From positions 1 through 10,645 of the forward strand of contig JAPTJF010000833.1 in assembly GCA_029339195.1 (NCBI GenBank): a DNA stretch of 10,645 nt. The letters run 5' to 3'. A program made the translations under genes and the position numbers. Origin of the DNA: Micractinium sp. NFX-FRZ. Taxonomy: Eukaryota > Chlorophyta > Trebouxiophyceae > Chlorellales > Chlorellaceae. Shown piece after piece: positions 7,030-10,645 of this stretch (the first letter of the stretch is position 1; every line of letters begins with the position of its first letter). The notes beneath the pieces are model-generated. The model was not told the DNA's origin and did not search any database. It saw only the letters and a program-made list of their open reading frames with translations.

Positions 7030-7331
7030 CTGCACACATTAGCAGGCAGGGGCAGGGGGCAGAATGAGAGGCAACATAGACGGCAGAGTAGCAGGCATAG
7101 GCGACCAAGGCCCCATCACGGCACTTGCATTGGTTGGAGAGGGAGTTGCCACAAGATGGCACACAAGATGGTGGGCGAAGCAAAGCGCATGCGGTGCTGC
7201 GGGCCAGCAAGGCCAACGCCAGCTGGCCAGGTTGTCAGCGAGAGGAGGCTGGAGCCGCCCGCCTGGCGCGTCCTGCTGTGGGTGACCTGCCGCTCCAGTC
7301 TGCCGTCCTCCACCGGTTCGGTCACCTGCAT

Positions 7332-7583
7332 GGGTGGGACGAGAGAAGATGGCACGCGTGCATGTTTGCGGGACGGGTGGGCGGACAAAAGGCCTCTGCC
7401 GATCCAGCCAACCAGGCAGTCCACGGGTTGGTGACCTGGAGGGGGGCATGCACAGCATGCACTGACTCCAGGCCATGCACCATCTTCTTCCCGCAGGGTT
7501 GCCGACCCGCAGAAATGAGTCTCTCAAGAGCAAGAGCATCCTGCCGCATCCTGCCGCATCGGTACCGCCCGCCTGTACCGCCT
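7332..7583 (+). repeat. Copy of the C/B repeat, adjoining kinase copy B
   Basis: Matches 415-675 in direct orientation. On the minus strand it starts a few bases after the donor GTGAGG (7586) of the kinase-helix exon and ends at the ATGCAG acceptor (7326), which is the extent of an intron. Inside it, CAG|GTCACCAACCC at 7435 is echoed by CAG|GTGACCGAACC at 7325 and by CGG|GTCGGCAACCC at 7506, giving VTNPWT, VTEPVEDGRLERQ and VGNPAG. These are tandem copies of one exon-like start. Confidence 0.75.
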
Positions 7584-7586
7584 CAC

Positions 7587-7706
7587 CTTGCCGGCCGCCG
7601 TGAGCATCGGCTTATCGTGCTGCAGACCACACCCACAGGCATAGCCACGCCAAACCAGGGGCGCGCCAGCGCACGGTTGGCACACAGCCTGCTGCCAGGC
7701 TCGTGA
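7587..7706 (-). other. Copy B exon with terminal kinase helix (RLCANRALARPWF)
   Basis: Acceptor CCCTGCAG, donor GGCAAG|GTGAGG, 120 nt. It retains the Trp-Phe that closes the kinase C-lobe signature, where copy A has Cys-Phe. The copy A membrane-tail exon does not follow; the C/B repeat does. Confidence 0.75.
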
Positions 7707-7820
7707 CTGCAGGGAGGGGGAGGGGGAGAGGTTGGGAAGGGAGGGTGGGAAAGGAATCCCTCCGGAGAGGGAGGGTTGAGGGAGAGAAGGGTGGGAAAGG
7801 GTGGCGGAGAGAAGGGAGCC
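7707..7820 (+). other. Purine-rich tract (arm B counterpart of the polypyrimidine tract)
   Basis: About 110 nt of mostly G/A with several runs of three or more G (agggagggggagggggagagg and following). On the gene's strand it is the acceptor polypyrimidine tract. On plus it could form G-quadruplex or triplex structures. Confidence 0.7.
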
Positions 7821-8000
7821 CTGCCACCCCAACACAGCACACACACGTGAATGCACACGGGAAGATGTGCACCCCAGTGACATGATGAGGCTGCACATCA
7901 GGCCCCAGCAGCGTCCTGCAGCCCTGCACACGAACACACGCATGCCATGAAATGCCCTGGAATGCTTGACACCCAAGTGCACCCTGCCCCACCCACCCAC

Positions 8001-8100
8001 TGCATGAGGCCCACAGCACGTCCCAGCTAGAGCCGCTGCCCCGCACCCCAGCACAGGAAACCACGCTGGCAGGCTCCACCCATACCGTTCGGCAAGCCGC
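8001..8100 (-). other. Copy B exon VEPAS...SSWDVLWASC
   Basis: Acceptor CTACGCAG, donor TGCA|GTGGGT, 100 nt, open throughout. It reads AACRTVWVEPASVVSC then AGVRGSGSSWDVLWASC. VEPxAS and WDxL align with the WRxxVEPRAS...GWELL stretch of STN-type kinases. The exon starts in phase 0, as required after the 8919-8972 exon. Its one-base carry-over does not fit the 7706 exon directly, so either a small exon or a one-base change lies between. Confidence 0.65.
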
Positions 8101-8280
8101 CTGCGTAGCGAGACGAGTGATGCGATGGCGGGAGGTGCAGAAGGTGTGGAGGGCAGTGTGGTGCAGGGGAGGCAGCAAGGGGGCTTCCTGCTGACTTCCC
8201 CTGGCTCCTGCAAGCCAGGGGGCCCTACGCTGCCCTGCCAGCTGCAGCTGCCGCTGCCTGGCGTGCACGCCCCTTCATGT

Positions 8281-8794
8281 AGCGTGCCTTGCTTGTTTTT
8301 TGCTTTACATATTTTTACCCGCAATGAATCTTGCGATAAAGATGCCTAGGTTTCTGAAAACCTGGAAAGGAGAGCGTTGAAACAAGAATGGTAGAACAGA
8401 GGCAGGATGCTAATGTGGGGGGTGCCAAACGCCACACATCACAGCATGAAGCATAACAACTTGAAAAACAACGCAGGCAAGGGGTGGAGCTGCAAGGTGA
8501 GAGGGGATTGGGAGGGTTGAGTGGCAAAGCAAGGGTTGGGTCACTTTGGATTGATGCATCAACGTTATCCTTCAACTTTGCGCCTACTCAATCGGCAATC
8601 ACAAGCTCGGCAGACTATCGTGCAGGCCAGGGGGGGTGAGTGGGGCGAGCGGGCGGTTTCCTTTAGCCCACATACAAATGAAGGTATCAAGGGGGGAAGA
8701 AATGCAAGTTGCTGATGATCAGCAAGAGGATGCCTAAGGCAAACAGCGCGAATGTGGGGAGCAACAGGCAAGGGCCTACGCTCAGCAACGCAGC
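8281..8794. mobile_element. 514-bp segment present in arm B and absent from arm A
   Basis: The arms agree up to the motif CCCCTTCATGT (about 8270-8280) and resume at GCCCAGTGAACA (about 8797). Between them arm B has about 514 bp of visibly less GC-rich DNA, against about 12 bp in arm A. The ends are loosely inverted: agcgtgccttgct at the left and, read inward on minus, agctgcgttgct at the right (8 of 9 in the core TGCSTTGCT). No transposase or long convincing open frame is seen. A non-autonomous DNA transposon is possible; simple deletion from arm A is the alternative. Target-site duplications are not evident. Confidence 0.4.
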
Positions 8795-8918
8795 TCGCCC
8801 AGTGAACACAGCACCCTACCCCCTGCCATCGCAAACTTCCTGCCCCACGATCCACTGCGCTGGCAGGTACCCACAGCGCTCGCTACTTGCGACAGCACAA
8901 AGCAAGGGTACCACTCAC

Positions 8919-8972
8919 TTGGTGAAGTGGACCAGCGGCACTGTCCTGGTGCAGCAGGATGGGGACGGCCAA
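8919..8972 (-). other. Copy B exon LAVPILLHQDSAAGPLHQ
   Basis: Acceptor CCTCCACAG, exactly 18 codons, donor CAA|GTGAGT, phase 0 on both sides. It follows FDMHSVG in order, as in the kinase family. Confidence 0.75.
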
Positions 8973-9050
8973 CTGTGGAGGGGAGGGGAAGCGCACACAG
9001 CGTGAAGAAGCAGGCAGTCAGCAAGGCAAGCGGGAGGGCGGGCGGCGGCG

Positions 9051-9070
9051 GGCAGGCAGGCAGGCAGGCA
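9051..9070 (+). repeat. (GGCA)5 microsatellite
   Basis: Five tandem ggca units in an arm B intron. Arm A has a shorter, interrupted form (gcctgcttgcctgcctgcc, about 4428-4446). Confidence 0.9.
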
Positions 9071-9074
9071 CTAC

Positions 9075-9170
9075 TCCCACGGAGTGCATGTCAAAGTGGT
9101 TGGGGGTTGTTCAAACGCCACAGCAAAGGGGGAGTGAAGCGTGGCCAGGGGCGTGGCCGCCGCCTTGCGC
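9075..9170 (-). other. Copy B segment SPF/LWRLNNP/NHFDMHSVG with two +1 shifts
   Basis: Three consecutive readings, each one base out of step with the last: KAAATPLATLHSPF, LWRLNNP, NHFDMHSVG. Together they align without gaps to the family stretch PVxxxLSPxLWQxNLPDRFDIYSxG. The extra bases fall at TTTG|CTG and in a run of five C. Arm A has the same two shifts at 4337-4412. Confidence 0.7.
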
Positions 9171-9421
9171 GCATTCGAAGGCCAGAGAGGCAGAGGTGGG
9201 CTTCGGCGCAGACCCTGGGGAGTGTGTGTTGTGCGTACTCGCTGGCAGCTGCGGTTGAGGGGCAGCGCAATGAGACCCTGCCACCCCGCTTCCTGCGTTG
9301 CCCCTGGCTGCCGCAGCCGTGATTTTGGGCACAATGGTCAGCCGGCAGCATGCAACATGACCCGTCACTTGCCTGCACCCTGGCATGCCGCCGCCACGCA
9401 TTCATGCCTACCTCTTACTTG

Positions 9422-9441
9422 CCCACCCGCCCACCCAACCC
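9422..9441 (-). other. G-quadruplex motif, conserved in both arms
   Basis: The minus strand reads gggttgggtgggcgggtggg, five G3 tracts with loops of 1-2 nt. The identical sequence is on plus at 4049-4068. It lies in the intron after the activation-segment exon. Confidence 0.8.
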
Positions 9442-9487
9442 AACCAGCCGTGCCAAACAGTCTTCACTCACCCACCCACCCACTCAC

Positions 9488-9601
9488 CCCATCCAGGCAC
9501 GCCTGCCCACCCTGCCTGGGCTTCTGCTTGCTCAAGATGTACTGCTGCGGCTGGGTGTACCGCGGGTCAAGCAGGCACTGAGTTGGGCACGCAGTTGAGG
9601 C
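9488..9601 (-). other. Copy B activation-segment exon (LNCVPN / LLDPRYTQPQQYIL)
   Basis: Acceptor CCCCGCAG, donor GATGGG|GTGAGT. With the leftover G of the previous exon it begins G-LNCVPN, matching the family's RIGINYVPxxFLLDPRY. Then TCAGTGC (7 nt instead of 6) shifts the frame, and LLDPRYTQPQQYILSKQKP follows. Without the shift the reading ends at TGA 9569-9567. Confidence 0.8.
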
Positions 9602-9642
9602 CTGCGGGGCAAGAGTACATGAACACACAACGACGAGGTCAC

Positions 9643-9688
9643 TTTCTGAGACACAAGCCAAACCATTTCTGAGACACAAGCCAAACCA
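9643..9688 (+). repeat. Exact 23-bp tandem duplication in a kinase intron
   Basis: tttctgagacacaagccaaacca occurs twice head to tail (9643-9665 and 9666-9688), inside the 9602-9796 intron. Confidence 0.95.
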
Positions 9689-9796
9689 GCACGCACACCC
9701 CAAACCAACGAATCTGCTGCTGCTGCCCGCCAAGCCAGTCAGCTTGACGCTCCATCAGCAAATGCACCAGCTGCAACACATCCTCCACCCACCCAC

Positions 9797-9898
9797 CGAT
9801 GCGCAGCTCCGCTGCCACCCCACAGTCGGTCAGCTTAATGCACTGCGCCCGCTTCGACACGATGCGCTTCTGCGGCGTGATGTCGCGGTGCACAATGC
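9797..9898 (-). other. Copy B catalytic-loop exon (HRDITPQK ... TDCG)
   Basis: Acceptor CTCCTGCAG, donor ATCG|GTGGGT, 102 nt, phase 1 at both ends. The reading IVHRDITPQKRIVSKRAQCI then KLTDCGVAAELRI is collinear with the family's GIVHRDxKPQNIIV...KxIDLGAAADLRIG. The Lys two residues after HRD's Asp and the Asn five residues after it are both replaced. The intron 9796-9602 (195 nt) joins it in phase to the next exon. Confidence 0.85.
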
Positions 9899-10397
9899 CT
9901 GCAGGAGAGGGGGAAAGGGAGGGTGGGAGGGTGGGGTTCTAACAACAGTGCCACAACGCTGCGGGTTGCTGTTGCAGTGTGCGATGCTGCAGGCCAGGGT
10001 TGCAGGCAGGGATGGAGGCGAGGTACCACGTGACTCTGTGGCTTGGTGCAGCGGTAGATGATGAGTGCGGAACAAGGAAGGCACAGGGAGGGTGAGAGGC
10101 GACCCCAAGGCCTGCACCCAGCACCCCACAAACGCTCGCTGAGCCTCATGCAGCAGAGCAAGAGCAGGGCTTCCCTTGATCCCGGCGCGCTCATCCATTG
10201 CAAGGCACTTCTGCAGGCGTTGGCGTGGATGCCCTGCAACCGAGTGTTCTCTGGGGGGGGAGGGAAAGGCAGGCTGCCAATCGACCATTGGCCGCATGCA
10301 GATGCAGGCGTAGTGGCTGCAGCATGGAGATGTGTTCGTGCCCCCTCTCCCCACGTGCTTGTCCACATGCCTCGGCCCACCCTCCACTCAAGCCTCT
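9899..10397. other. Upstream of copy B, no assignable exon
   Basis: The missing N-lobe of the kinase would be expected here on minus. Two minus frames are open for long stretches, and one piece (QRLQKCLAMDERAGIKGSPA, about 10220-10160) is protein-like, but I see no glycine loop, VAIK-type Lys or helix leading to HRD. It is probably intron plus unrelated or decayed sequence. Confidence 0.35.
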
Positions 10398-10411
10398 GTG
10401 AATTAATTCAC
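10398..10411. repeat. 14-bp perfect palindrome
   Basis: gtgaattaattcac is its own reverse complement. It sits at the boundary where the sequence becomes more AT-rich (10398-10490), so it could be a protein-binding site. Confidence 0.7.
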
Positions 10412-10645
10412 GAAGGTCTTTCTGCTCAAGTCACTTGGTTTGATTGACAGCAGGCTTGATTCAAACTTTACATTACAGCTGCGAGAGGCAGGCAAGGGGC
10501 CGAGCAGATGAATGAACGGGGCCGGGGAATGTGAAGGGGGCACGTAATGGCAAGCATGGGAGTGAGAGAAAATGTGGGGCGTACAAGAGCGGAAAGACTC
10601 GGTGTTTGGCTGACGACAAACAGAAGAGGTGCAGGAGGGGATGCA
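10412..10645. other. Window edge, no gene seen
   Basis: Mixed-composition DNA with no exon-like reading on either strand that I can support. It might be 5' flank of the minus-strand kinase copy. Confidence 0.4.

Larger units (their letters stand above)
7507..9550 (-). repeat. Inverted-duplication arm B (partner 3943-5439)
   Basis: Collinear with 3943-5439 on the opposite strand through exons, introns, the G-rich tract and the polypyrimidine tract. After removing the 8281-8794 extra segment it is about 1.53 kb against about 1.50 kb in arm A. Outer border: CCGCAGCAGTACATCT. Inner border: the CATTTCTGCGGG / CTATTCTGCAGG motif. Confidence 0.9.
7587..9898 (-). pseudogene. Kinase copy B: STN7/STN8 (Stt7/Stl1)-like thylakoid kinase remnant
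   Basis: The minus-strand order is: IVHRDITPQK...KLTDCGVAAELRIG (9898-9797); LNCVPN / LLDPRYTQPQQYILSKQKP (9601-9488); ATPLATLHSPF / LWRLNNP / NHFDMHSVG (9170-9075); LAVPILLHQDSAAGPLHQ (8972-8919); VWVEPASVV...SSWDVLWASC (8100-8001); GSRLCANRALARPWFG (7706-7587). DPRYxxPxQYIxS, the SPxLWxLNxPxxFDxYSxG block, VEPxAS, W(E/D)xL and RLxAxxALxxPxF are the order and motifs of STN7/STN8-type kinases, which phosphorylate thylakoid LHCII or PSII proteins. Residues changed: HRDxK Lys to Thr and PQN Asn to Lys; the Asp of the DLG-type motif remains. +1 shifts split the activation segment, SPF/LW and NNP/NHFD. No N-lobe exon is recognised upstream. A non-functional gene is the best reading. Confidence 0.8.

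Noticed and set aside
7524..8324. 266-codon open frame on the minus strand through arm B
   Set aside because: It runs in a different frame from the RLCANRALARPWF and SSWDVLW exons and includes the long polypyrimidine intron tract.
9422..9500. Telomere or interstitial telomeric repeat
   Set aside because: The C-rich CCCACC/CCAACC runs are irregular and do not match the plant TTTAGGG or algal TTTTAGGG unit.
3943..9550. Inverted arms as a read-through artefact of single-molecule sequencing
   Set aside because: The arms differ by substitutions, a 514-bp indel and different flanks, and a third partial copy lies elsewhere; an artefact would be near-identical and abutting. Not fully excluded without reads.

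Overview
The window looks like nuclear DNA of a GC-rich green alga (Chlorophyta). A chlamydomonadalean such as Haematococcus is possible, but I cannot fix the genus. Supporting signs are short exons bounded by GTGAGT/GTGGGT-type donors and CTGCAG-type acceptors, a protein with a chloroplast-transit-like N-terminus, remnants of an STN7/STN8 (Stt7/Stl1)-type thylakoid protein kinase, and a TGTAA poly(A)-type signal after one stop codon. Nothing suggests a bacterial or organellar genome.

Layout. (1) 18-400, minus: 3'-terminal exons of an unidentified gene. (2) 415-675: a repeat copy, here called C, also found at 7332-7583. (3) 706-1350, minus: the one convincingly intact gene, two exons encoding a 140-aa plastid membrane-protein candidate. 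(4) 1351-2008: mostly non-coding. (5) 2009-3154, minus, and about 3440-3856, plus: exon-like pieces of unidentified genes. (6) 3943-5786, plus: kinase copy A, 5'-truncated, with a 3' exon encoding a membrane segment. (7) 5787-7330: unidentified minus-strand exon-like pieces with tandemly repeated exon starts. (8) 7332-9898, minus: kinase copy B, which keeps the catalytic-loop and activation-segment exons, is interrupted by a roughly 0.5-kb segment absent from copy A, and runs into the C-type repeat. (9) 9899-10645: upstream sequence of copy B with no exon I can assign.

The dominant structure is a tail-to-tail inverted duplication: 3943-5439 on plus matches 7507-9550 on minus, with a spacer of about 2.07 kb. 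Neither kinase copy looks functional. Copy B has HRDITPQK where the family has HRDxKPQN, so the catalytic Lys and Mg-binding Asn are both changed. Its conserved motifs are also split by +1 frame changes. Two of those frame changes occur at the same sites in copy A, so the gene was probably broken before it was duplicated.

A second theme is recurrent small tandem duplications (offsets of roughly 70-112 bp) that each begin at a 3' splice site and copy the start of an exon. I see them at 107/219, 512/599, 5506/5603, 6735/6843 and 7325/7435/7506. All alignments were made by eye, so exon borders inferred from GT/AG signals need transcript or protein-alignment confirmation.
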